A stretch of 5,984 nt of DNA from Acidobacteriota bacterium (GTDB lineage Bacteria; Acidobacteriota; Terriglobia; Terriglobales; Acidobacteriaceae): NCBI GenBank assembly GCA_021811745.1, contig JAJZNH010000105.1, positions 1 through 5,984 of the forward strand, read 5' to 3'. Shown piece by piece: positions 1-5,419 of the stretch. The notes under the pieces are model-generated. The model was not told where the DNA came from, ran no database searches, and saw nothing but the letters and a program-made list of their open reading frames with translations. The translations under genes and the position numbers were made by a program. Position 1 is the first letter of the stretch, and the number at the start of each line of letters is the position of its first letter.

Positions 1-333
1 CTGAGACTGGATTCGTTCGAGCAGGTTGAGTTTCCCTCCGAGAGCCTTGGCCTTGCAGAGAAATTTCTTGAGGCCGGGGCGGAAGTGCAAGCCGAATTTT
101 TTGAGGAAGAACCCATCAGTGTGGTGTTGCCTGACACGATCGAGGCTCGGGTCGTCAGCACTGCGCCGCCCACCCGCTCGCAGCAGGATTCGAGCAAGAA
201 GGAAGCCACCCTTGAAAATGGCCTGTCCGTTCAGGTCCCGTTGTTCGTTGCTCCCGGCGAGACAGTCAGTATCGACATGAAAACAGGCAGGTACGTTGAA
301 AGGGTTCGAACGCAGCACAAGAAGAGCGCATAA
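1..333 (+). CDS. efp: Elongation factor P-like protein, C-terminal part (5' end outside window)
   Basis: EF-P binds ribosomes stalled at consecutive prolines, between the P and E sites, and promotes peptide bond formation. Frame 1 is open from the first base to TAA at 331-333 and gives 110 residues. It begins in the domain II region (DSFEQVEF, EKFLEAGAEV, then VVLPDTIEARVV), matching the usual 'YEQIEL...AKFLKEGMEV...VELP' pattern. It ends in OB-fold domain III (EATLENGLSVQVPLF, then VSIDMKTGRYVERV), which matches the family's 'PATLETG..VQVPLF...VDTRTGEYLSR' end. The N-terminal KOW domain with the modified Lys/Arg loop lies upstream and cannot be judged. Two oddities are visible. The domain III loop (bases 163-204) reads APPTRSQQDSSKKE instead of the usual GDTA-containing loop. 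The protein also runs about eight basic residues past the usual end. EfpL/YeiP is a less good match because the 'KTGRYVERV' end is EF-P-like. The family call is firm; whether this is the main EF-P or a paralogue is open. Confidence 0.88.
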   Translation: MRLDSFEQVEFPSESLGLAEKFLEAGAEVQAEFFEEEPISVVLPDTIEARVVSTAPPTRSQQDSSKKEATLENGLSVQVPLFVAPGETVSIDMKTGRYVERVRTQHKKSA

Positions 334-359
334 TGGAGGTCCGGGGACAGGGAATGAGT

Positions 360-845
360 ATGGTCGAGTTGCTTGCAGTACCCATGGAGATGCCGGCTGA
401 AACCAACATCATTGTTGGCCAGTCGCACTTCATCAAGACGGTGGAGGATATCTACGAAGCAATCGTGACGACGGCGCCGCAAGCCAGATTTGGCCTGGCC
501 TTCAACGAAAGCTCCGGCGCTTGTCTGATCCGCTCCGAGGGGAACGATCAGGCTTTGCGCGAGACCGCGATCCGGAACGCCCAGGCCATGGCGGCCGGTC
601 ATGCCTTCGTCCTGATGCTTCAAAATGCGTACCCCATCAATGTTCTGAATGCGATCCGCAATGTTCCGGAGGTGTGTTCCATCTTCTGCGCAACGGCCAA
701 TCCGGTCGAGGTGGTGGTGGCAAAGAGCGAGCAGGGTCAGGGCATACTGGGCGTCATCGACGGCAGCTCTCCCAAAGGCGTTGAGGGAGACGATGACGTT
801 GTATGGCGCCACGATCTGCTGCGCACGATTGGCTACAAACGTTAG
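360..845 (+). CDS. Adenosine-specific kinase family protein (PF04008, formerly DUF355)
   Basis: A 161-residue protein of the small PF04008 family. The family is named from a structural and ligand study of an archaeal member (PAE2307 of Pyrobaculum) that bound adenosine nucleotides; its cellular role is poorly known. Family blocks visible, numbered from this start: VGQSHFIKTVEDIYEA (19-34), FGLAFNESSG (44-53), RSEGND (58-63), NAYPINVLNAIRNVPEVC (89-106), FCATANP (109-115) and GQGILGVIDGSSPKGVE (126-142). These cover the whole protein, so it looks intact. I chose ATG 360 because family members begin a few residues before the 'VGQSHF' block and an AGGGA lies 6 nt upstream (349-353). In-frame ATGs at 333 and 354 are alternatives. 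The 333 start would overlap the EF-P stop by one base (TAATG) and suggest translational coupling. Either way it is probably co-transcribed with the EF-P gene. No signal peptide or membrane segment is seen, so it is cytoplasmic. Confidence 0.9.
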   Translation: MVELLAVPMEMPAETNIIVGQSHFIKTVEDIYEAIVTTAPQARFGLAFNESSGACLIRSEGNDQALRETAIRNAQAMAAGHAFVLMLQNAYPINVLNAIRNVPEVCSIFCATANPVEVVVAKSEQGQGILGVIDGSSPKGVEGDDDVVWRHDLLRTIGYKR

Positions 846-922
846 TCGAGTCCCGGCTCGCGACCCGGCTGACTTCGCATCTCTGATCGCGATTTGAGGC
901 TGGTTGATGCGCGTGATTGAAG

Positions 923-951
923 TTACAGCGCCTGTTCGCCTCGCGCTGTAA
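923..951. promoter_or_regulatory. Perfect 9-bp inverted repeat in the leader of the deacylase gene (candidate operator or RNA hairpin)
   Basis: TTACAGCGC at 923-931 is exactly mirrored by GCGCTGTAA at 943-951, with an 11-nt centre. It lies in the 130-bp gap between the kinase-family gene and the deacylase gene, ending 12 bp before the ribosome binding site. No T-run follows on either strand, so it does not look like an intrinsic terminator. The 29-bp span suits a dimeric repressor site or a leader hairpin. I could not find a convincing -35/-10 pair around it. The symmetry is directly visible; the function is inferred. Confidence 0.5.
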
Positions 952-963
952 ATGGGGCCGAAG

Positions 964-970
964 AAGGAGG
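964..970 (+). promoter_or_regulatory. Strong ribosome binding site of the deacylase gene
   Basis: AAGGAGG ends 5 nt before ATG 976, close to ideal spacing. It decides the start: the in-frame ATG at 952 would place this site inside the coding region and lies against the inverted repeat, so translation from 976 is preferred. Confidence 0.85.
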
Positions 971-975
971 TAGCT

Positions 976-1458
976 ATGCCACTCCCAAGGTTGAAGGAAT
1001 ATCTCGACAGAAACAACATCAAGTACGTTGTCATCTCCCACTCGCCTGCGTACACGGCACAGGGCATTGCCGGGTTGGCCCATATTCCGGGAAAGGAGCT
1101 GGCCAAGACAGTGATCGTGAAATTGGACGGTCAGCTGGTCATGGCCGTTCTTCCTGCGACATTTCACGTGGATCTGGAGATGCTGAGAAAGGCAACCAAT
1201 GCCAGGACTGCCACGCTTGCATCCGAGGAGGAGTTCAAGGGTCGCTTCCCCGAGTGTGAAACCGGGGCAATGCCGCCCTTTGGAAATCTCTATGATCTGC
1301 CGGTGTTTGCCGACGAGACCCTGACGAAAGACAAAGAGATTGCGTTCAATGCGGGATCTCACCGGGAGCTGATTCGCATGGCATGGGAGGACTTCAGAAT
1401 GCTGGCCGATCCCAAGATCATCCGATTTGCCGCGGGGCGGACAGCAAAGGCAGCGTAG
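976..1458 (+). CDS. YbaK/EbsC-type aminoacyl-tRNA deacylase (prolyl-tRNA editing domain family)
   Basis: A 160-residue stand-alone protein of the YbaK/ProXp editing superfamily. Its members hydrolyse mischarged aminoacyl-tRNAs in trans, for example Cys- or Ala-tRNA(Pro), or Ser/Thr mischarges in the YeaK branch. Visible marks are PGKELAKTVIVK (38-49), with Lys44 at the position of the conserved active-site lysine; the GAMPPFG motif (97-103), the glycine-proline signature of the fold; FADETL (111-116); and EIAFNAGSHRELI (121-133) near the C-terminus. Length is normal for the family and no catalytic block is missing. The substrate cannot be read from motifs. The GAMPPFG and NAGSH blocks resemble the YeaK/ProXp side more than E. 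coli YbaK. The start at 976 is set by AAGGAGG 5 nt upstream. It lies 130 bp after the kinase-family gene in the same direction, so it may be a separate unit or share the EF-P transcript. The next gene is convergent. Confidence 0.88.
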   Translation: MPLPRLKEYLDRNNIKYVVISHSPAYTAQGIAGLAHIPGKELAKTVIVKLDGQLVMAVLPATFHVDLEMLRKATNARTATLASEEEFKGRFPECETGAMPPFGNLYDLPVFADETLTKDKEIAFNAGSHRELIRMAWEDFRMLADPKIIRFAAGRTAKAA

Positions 1459-1467
1459 TTGACGTTC

Positions 1468-1497
1468 AAATCGCGCTGAACAGCAACGGCGCGATAT
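1468..1497. terminator. Candidate hairpin after the deacylase gene (no T-tract)
   Basis: ATCGCGC (1470-1476) pairs with GCGCGAT (1489-1495). The stem extends inward by a T-G wobble (1477/1488) and a G-C pair (1478/1487), leaving an 8-nt loop. It starts about 10 bp past the deacylase stop, in the gap between two convergent genes, where a terminator is expected. No T-run follows on the plus strand and only a short TTTGAA on the minus strand, so intrinsic termination is doubtful. Confidence 0.35.
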
Positions 1498-1572
1498 CCG
1501 GGCCGGGCAAGAGTCAGGCCTTATAGCGGTTTGAGGATTGTTGTACCTCGGAGCCGGCGATCTCACAGGCCG

Positions 1573-1603
1573 GCGCCGGGAGCTTCGCGAGAGTTGCCGG
1601 CGC
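1573..1603. terminator. GC-rich inverted repeat touching the rhmD stop codon
   Basis: GCGCCGG (1573-1579) pairs with CCGGCGC (1597-1603), and the loop of 17 nt can itself fold weakly. The right arm touches the last base of the rhmD TAG (read on the minus strand). It may act as a 3' hairpin that stabilises or ends the rhmD message, but no T-tract follows on the minus strand. The left arm also sits in a 10-bp palindrome (1570-1579), so other pairings are possible. Confidence 0.3.
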
Positions 1604-2790
1604 TACTCATTTTTGCGGGCGTGTAGGGCCTGCAACCGGCACTCCGGATTGAGGCGAACGCCAAATCCCGGCGCGTCGGAAAGCCGCATGCGTCCATTTT
1701 CCGGCACCGGCTCATCCAGCAGAAGCGGCGAGAACATGGGAACGACCTTATCCGCCTTCGGCGCCATCATCAGGAACTCAGAGAACGGGCTGTTGTGGCG
1801 CGTGATGGTGAAGTGATAGCTGTAAACGCTGGAACCGTGCGGCACGACCAGCGCGCCGTGAGCATCGGCCAGCGCCGAGATTTTGATCAGCTCTGTAATG
1901 CCGCCGCACCAGTTGACGTCAGGTTGCAGGATGTCCGCGCAGCCCATCTCAAGAAGCATGCGGAAGCCCCATCGCGTGGCCTCGTGCTCGCCGGTCGTCA
2001 CCAGCATGCCGCGCGGCACGTTCTTGCGCAGTTCCGCATAGCCCCAATAGTCGTCGGGTGACAAGGCTTCCTCGATCCACTTCAGGCCGTACTCGGCCGC
2101 CGCATGGGCAAAGCGCACGGCATAGTTGACGTCGAGGCTCATCCAGCAGTCGTACATCAGCCAGAAATCCGGTCCTACGTGCGAGCGCATCTCGGCCAGC
2201 GGCGCCAGATTTTCTTTCATGCCTTCCGCGCCCTCCGCCGGACCGTGGCGCAGCGGCAGCTTGCCGCCGATGAATCCCATTTTCTGGGCAAGATCGGGCC
2301 GCGCTCCGGTGGCGTAGAAGATCAGCTCATCGCGCACAGCGCCGCCAAGAAGCTGGTATACCGGCTCCTGGCGAAGTTTCCCGAGCAGGTCCCACAGCGC
2401 CAGATCCACGCAACTGATGGCATTCAGCACCAGGCCCTTGCGGCCATAGAAAAGCGTGGCGAGATACATCTGATCCCAGATGCGCTCGATCTCGCGGGGA
2501 TCTGCTCCAACGAGAAAGCGCGAGAGGTGGCGCTCGACGATCCACGCCGCCGGTTCGCCACCGGTGCTGACGCCAAAGCCGACCGTACCGTTGTCCGCTT
2601 CGATTTCGACGACCAGCGTGCCCAGCACGTTGAGCCCGAAAGACTGCCGGCTGGCGCGATAGGCCGGATACTTGGCCATGGGCGTGGCGATGTGGTCGTC
2701 GATCCAATGGCCTGCGGATTGGTCGTGATAATCGGCTCCTCCGCCCTGCGCGTAAAAGGCGCGCACATGTCGAATCTTTATCGCAGACAT
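1603..2790 (-). CDS. rhmD: L-rhamnonate dehydratase
   Basis: Enolase-superfamily enzyme that dehydrates L-rhamnonate to 2-keto-3-deoxy-L-rhamnonate, with Mg2+ in the cytoplasm. The 395-residue product matches characterised enterobacterial RhmD (E. coli YfaW) along its length: DYHDQ and [10 protein letters not shown] near the N-terminus, [36 protein letters not shown], and a C-terminal [10 protein letters not shown]. Every key residue known from that enzyme is present: substrate contacts His22 and Arg48; metal ligands Asp214 (LMYDCWMS), Glu240 (KWIEE) and Glu268 (TTGEHE); His269; and the catalytic dyad Asp291 (QPDVNWCGG) with His318 (VVPHGSS). This supports rhamnonate over the many other mandelate-racemase-like sugar-acid dehydratases, although L-mannonate or L-lyxonate are common side substrates in this subgroup. 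The start was chosen at ATG 2790 because [12 protein letters not shown] aligns with the family start. ATG 2799 and 2814 are possible and the ribosome binding site is weak. It lies 43 bp after the transporter gene and is probably the last gene of the operon. Confidence 0.93.
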   Translation of the reverse strand: MSAIKIRHVRAFYAQGGGADYHDQSAGHWIDDHIATPMAKYPAYRASRQSFGLNVLGTLVVEIEADNGTVGFGVSTGGEPAAWIVERHLSRFLVGADPREIERIWDQMYLATLFYGRKGLVLNAISCVDLALWDLLGKLRQEPVYQLLGGAVRDELIFYATGARPDLAQKMGFIGGKLPLRHGPAEGAEGMKENLAPLAEMRSHVGPDFWLMYDCWMSLDVNYAVRFAHAAAEYGLKWIEEALSPDDYWGYAELRKNVPRGMLVTTGEHEATRWGFRMLLEMGCADILQPDVNWCGGITELIKISALADAHGALVVPHGSSVYSYHFTITRHNSPFSEFLMMAPKADKVVPMFSPLLLDEPVPENGRMRLSDAPGFGVRLNPECRLQALHARKNE

Positions 2791-2833
2791 TCCAAACATC
2801 TCTTTCCCGGACATGCTTCCCGATGGCTTCGTC

Positions 2834-4138
2834 TTATGGATGGTCTTCGTGCGCGTGACGGGTCTTGGTGAGCGCAATCAGGCCCGCATTCAAAACCGTG
2901 ATCGCGGCCAGCAGATACAGGCCCGCGCTCTGCGAGTGAAAATATTCATCGGTCCACACCTTCAGGTTGGGGGCGAGAAACCCGCCCAGGTTACCGGTTC
3001 CGATCAACGCAATGCCGCCGGCTTTGGCGCTGTCGGCCAGGTAGCCCGTAGGGAATGTCCAGAAGAGCGGCTGCACGGCGATGAAGCCCGAGACGGCCAG
3101 CGAGAGCGCCAGCAACCCCTCCACCGGCCCTGCCGTTGGAAACGCGAAGCTGGCAATTCCCGCGATTAACAGCGTGAGCGCCGCAAGCCGGCGGTGGTTG
3201 CCCCGCCTGTCCGCTGCTTTGGGAATCCAGTACACGGCAACCAGGGCGCAAATCCAGGGAATGGCGGAGACGGAGCCTACTTCAAGGCCAGCGGGCTTGT
3301 GGATCAGTGCCGAAATTTCGGCCGGCAGATAGAAGATGGCGCCGTAGACGCTCATCTGGATCAGAAAGTAGATCAGTACAAAGCGCAGGACGTGCGGGTC
3401 GAAGAGCATGGGCAACACCTTAGCGGGTCCGATCGTGCGCCGTTCCTGCTCCTCGCGCGCCAATACTTCGATCAGGGCAGTCTTTTCCGCCGGCGGCAGC
3501 CATTGGGCATTGGGAGGCCTGTTATCGAGATACCAGAAGGCTGTAATCCCCAGGACCAATGCGATGAGCCCTTCCACCAGGAACATCCACTGCCAGCCCT
3601 GAAGCCCCGCCCGCGAATGAATCTCCAGAAGCAGGCCGGAAAGCGGGCCGCCGAGAGCGAGCGAGATGGGCACGCCCAGATAGAACAAGCCCACGATTTG
3701 GCCGCGCACGCGATTGGGAAACCAGTAGGTGAGATAGAGAATCGTGCCCGGAAAGAAGCCCGCTTCAGTGATGCCCAGCAGCAGGCGTAGCAGATAAAAC
3801 GAGGTAGGCCCGGTGACAAACATTGTCGACATCGACACCACGCCCCAGGTCACCAGCAGCAGCGATATCCAGACCTTGGCCCCGATCTTATGGAGGATCA
3901 AATTGCTGGGAAATCCGCAGAGCGAGTAGCTGATGAAGAACAAGCCCGCGCCCATGGCATACGCGCTCTCTGAAATGCCCACCGAGCTTTGCAATGCCTG
4001 CTTGGCGAAGCCGACGTTGGCGCGGTCGAGAAACGAAACTACGTAGAGCAGCATTAAATAGGGCGCCAGCCGCCACATCGTGCGCGAAATGGCGTGGTCC
4101 AGAACGCCCGGCGCGGCATCGCTATGATCGGTCACCAT
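2834..4138 (-). CDS. MFS transporter, anion:cation symporter (ACS) family, probable L-rhamnonate/sugar-acid importer
   Basis: A 434-residue polytopic inner-membrane protein with about 12 hydrophobic segments and a central cytoplasmic loop rich in charged residues ([18 protein letters not shown]). Typical ACS-family marks are [15 protein letters not shown] in the first membrane helix (Asp38-Arg39), [13 protein letters not shown] after helix 2, [19 protein letters not shown] around helices 4-5, and [10 protein letters not shown] in the second half. The family moves organic anions such as hexuronates, tartrate, phthalate and aldonates together with H+ or Na+. Its position between a sugar-lactonase-like gene and rhmD points to L-rhamnonate, as for RhmT (YfaV) beside RhmD in enterobacteria. 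That substrate is inferred from context, not from a motif. I chose ATG 4138 because GAAGG sits 7 nt upstream (4146-4150). A GTG at 4222 and an ATG at 4198 would add 28 or 20 residues of non-membrane N-terminus. The 156 bp upstream, to the lactonase gene, hold no promoter or hairpin I trust. Confidence 0.88.
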   Translation of the reverse strand: MVTDHSDAAPGVLDHAISRTMWRLAPYLMLLYVVSFLDRANVGFAKQALQSSVGISESAYAMGAGLFFISYSLCGFPSNLILHKIGAKVWISLLLVTWGVVSMSTMFVTGPTSFYLLRLLLGITEAGFFPGTILYLTYWFPNRVRGQIVGLFYLGVPISLALGGPLSGLLLEIHSRAGLQGWQWMFLVEGLIALVLGITAFWYLDNRPPNAQWLPPAEKTALIEVLAREEQERRTIGPAKVLPMLFDPHVLRFVLIYFLIQMSVYGAIFYLPAEISALIHKPAGLEVGSVSAIPWICALVAVYWIPKAADRRGNHRRLAALTLLIAGIASFAFPTAGPVEGLLALSLAVSGFIAVQPLFWTFPTGYLADSAKAGGIALIGTGNLGGFLAPNLKVWTDEYFHSQSAGLYLLAAITVLNAGLIALTKTRHAHEDHP

Positions 4139-4294
4139 AGCATCGCCTTCGGCGGCTGCGATTGAGGGCCGGATCCGGGTTGTCGAGGTCTCATGCATTG
4201 CTGCTTTCGTCTGAAGATGCACACGGCGATCCGCTGACGCTGCCGGCTTCGCCGCTGAAATTTACCTGCCGGGCCGACTCAAATGCTCCGATAC

Positions 4295-5257
4295 TTATAG
4301 CGCGCGCTGATCCGCTCTTCTCGGCTTCCATCGATAGGCGGCGATCGAGTTCTTCCAGAAGTATTTTTCTCTAGCTCCGTCGCTTTTTCCCGCTATGTAC
4401 GCGCGGACAATCGCAAAGGTCTGCGCGTAGGTGGCTACATGATCGCTATTCGGCCAATCGCTGCCGAAAAGAACATGGTCTTCTCCAAAAACGTCCCAGA
4501 TTGCATCCAGCTTTGCCCGGTAGTAAGCGGGATCGGTGATCAATTTTCCGTTCGTGCGCACGGGAATCTCCGAGAGCTTCACATAGACCCGCGGGCTCTG
4601 CGCCAGGCGGTGAAGATTCGCCCAATACTCTCGCTGCTTGGACTTCTCTGCGGGAAGGGTCGCATTGGGAAGGTGATCGACGACGATGCGCAGATCGGGA
4701 ACCCGCTCGGTGACGCGAAGAATGGCGGCGATCAGGCGCGGATCGAGATTCGCGCTGTCCATCACCAGGCCGGCCTCCGCCAGTGCCTTCAGGCCATCGA
4801 CAAAACCGGGCTTGTCGATATCAACGTAGAGGTCGCGATTCCAGAGATTGCCATAGCGGATTCCCAGGAAGAGCGGATTGGCATGCAGACGGTCGAGATC
4901 CTTCCGATATGAAGGCGAACCGGGAATTAGATCACCGACCATGCCGACCATGATGGGATTTCGGCCCACCACATTCAGCAGCCAGTCGTTGTCGCTGGCC
5001 AGCGAACTGCACTCGATGGCAATGGCGCCCACAATTCCAAGAGGTGCAGAGAGAGCGGCATAACGCGGGGGCAGCGAGGGCTTGTAGATCACATCCCCTT
5101 TTTCCGGCCAGGGAACGCCGCCGGGACGGGTAGGGTCGAAGAGATGGATATGTGTATCGATGACCGGCATGGAGCGCGTCTGCGCTCCCGCAAGCTGCCG
5201 AAAGGCCGGTGCTCCGGCGCTCATCGCCGCAAGTTTTAGAAGATCACGCCGCCGCAT
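4295..5257 (-). CDS. Tat-exported amidohydrolase-2 family protein, probable sugar-acid (rhamnono/fucono) lactonase
   Basis: A 320-residue TIM-barrel metal-dependent hydrolase of the COG3618/amidohydrolase-2 group, which includes L-rhamnono- and L-fucono-lactonases. The N-terminus MRRRDLLKLAAMSAGAPAF is a twin-arginine signal (RRDLLK, then an Ala-rich stretch ending AGAQ near residue 26). This predicts export of the folded protein, or anchoring in the membrane. Metal-site motifs of the superfamily follow: the HxH in VIDTHIHLFD (His36, His38), IVVDHLPN (His195) and LFGSDWPNSD (Asp267), all in the expected order. Lactonase activity is inferred from family and from the rhmD and transporter genes downstream. 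Decarboxylase or another hydrolase activity remains possible, since the superfamily is broad. The start at 5257 is supported by GGAG 6 nt upstream (5264-5267), by the Tat motif beginning right there, and by a promoter candidate lying between it and the longer in-frame start at 5347. Likely first gene of the lactonase-transporter-rhmD operon. Confidence 0.85.
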   Translation of the reverse strand: MRRRDLLKLAAMSAGAPAFRQLAGAQTRSMPVIDTHIHLFDPTRPGGVPWPEKGDVIYKPSLPPRYAALSAPLGIVGAIAIECSSLASDNDWLLNVVGRNPIMVGMVGDLIPGSPSYRKDLDRLHANPLFLGIRYGNLWNRDLYVDIDKPGFVDGLKALAEAGLVMDSANLDPRLIAAILRVTERVPDLRIVVDHLPNATLPAEKSKQREYWANLHRLAQSPRVYVKLSEIPVRTNGKLITDPAYYRAKLDAIWDVFGEDHVLFGSDWPNSDHVATYAQTFAIVRAYIAGKSDGAREKYFWKNSIAAYRWKPRRADQRAL

Positions 5258-5275
5258 GGGGAACTCCGCTGTACT

Positions 5276-5301
5276 GCGCGGGCCATGGACGGCCACCGCG
5301 C
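5276..5301. promoter_or_regulatory. Inverted repeat in the lactonase leader (candidate operator or 5' hairpin)
   Basis: GCGCGG (5276-5281) faces CCGCGC (5296-5301). A nested GGCC/GGCC pair (5281-5284 and 5291-5294) offers an alternative stem with a 6-nt loop. It sits between the promoter candidate and the lactonase ribosome binding site, where a repressor site or leader hairpin would act. In GC-rich DNA short repeats like this arise by chance, so the call is weak. Confidence 0.25.
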
Positions 5302-5308
5302 ACAACCC

Positions 5309-5340
5309 ACTATACACAGTCCCATCCTTGATGCTGTCAA
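5309..5340 (-). promoter_or_regulatory. Promoter candidate for the lactonase-transporter-rhmD operon
   Basis: Read on the minus strand, a perfect -35 box TTGACA (plus 5335-5340) is followed by TATAGT (plus 5309-5314), a 5/6 match to the -10 consensus. The spacer is 20 bp, longer than the usual 16-18. The overlapping TGTATA (plus 5311-5316) has an 18-bp spacer but matches the consensus less well. Transcription would begin near 5302 and give a leader of about 45 nt. No activator or repressor site is certain. Confidence 0.5.
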
Positions 5341-5419
5341 CCGGCAAATTCCTGCGGAGGCGATGGCCGACACTGACTCCGTTGCAAAGAGCGCTGTGGG
5401 ATGGCAGGTGCGCGTTAAT

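Noticed and set aside
845..864. Weak hairpin just after the PF04008 stop (GTCG...CGAC / CGAG...CTCG)
   Set aside because: Short, mutually exclusive stems with no T-tract; not distinguishable from chance in GC-rich DNA.
231..1106. Long minus-strand open frame of 291 codons
   Set aside because: It runs opposite the EF-P, PF04008 and deacylase genes, all of which have clear family matches. Its translation has no recognisable domain and is rich in Arg/His/Ser, typical of an antisense frame in GC-rich DNA.
754..1566. Second long minus-strand open frame of 270 codons
   Set aside because: Antisense to the deacylase gene; the product is Cys/Arg-rich with no fold or motif.
2104..2871. Plus-strand open frame of 255 codons
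   Set aside because: Antisense to rhmD, whose catalytic residues are all intact; no recognisable protein family.
3194..3790. Plus-strand open frame of 198 codons
   Set aside because: Antisense to the transporter gene; Gln/Arg-rich translation that mirrors membrane-segment codons.
4139..4222. Longer starts (GTG 4222, ATG 4198) for the transporter
   Set aside because: They add a non-membrane N-terminus atypical of the family. ATG 4138 has a better-placed GAAGG, though the longer forms cannot be excluded.
4254..4282. Possible second promoter before the transporter (TTGAGT, then TTCAGC at 17 bp, minus strand)
   Set aside because: The -10 element is too poor a match; the transporter is more simply read from the promoter upstream of the lactonase gene.
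4439..4912. Plus-strand open frame of 157 codons
   Set aside because: Antisense to the lactonase gene; no motif and no ribosome binding site seen.
5258..5347. Longer start for the lactonase gene at 5347
   Set aside because: It would add 30 residues before the Tat signal and put the promoter candidate inside the coding region. The start at 5257 has a well-placed GGAG.
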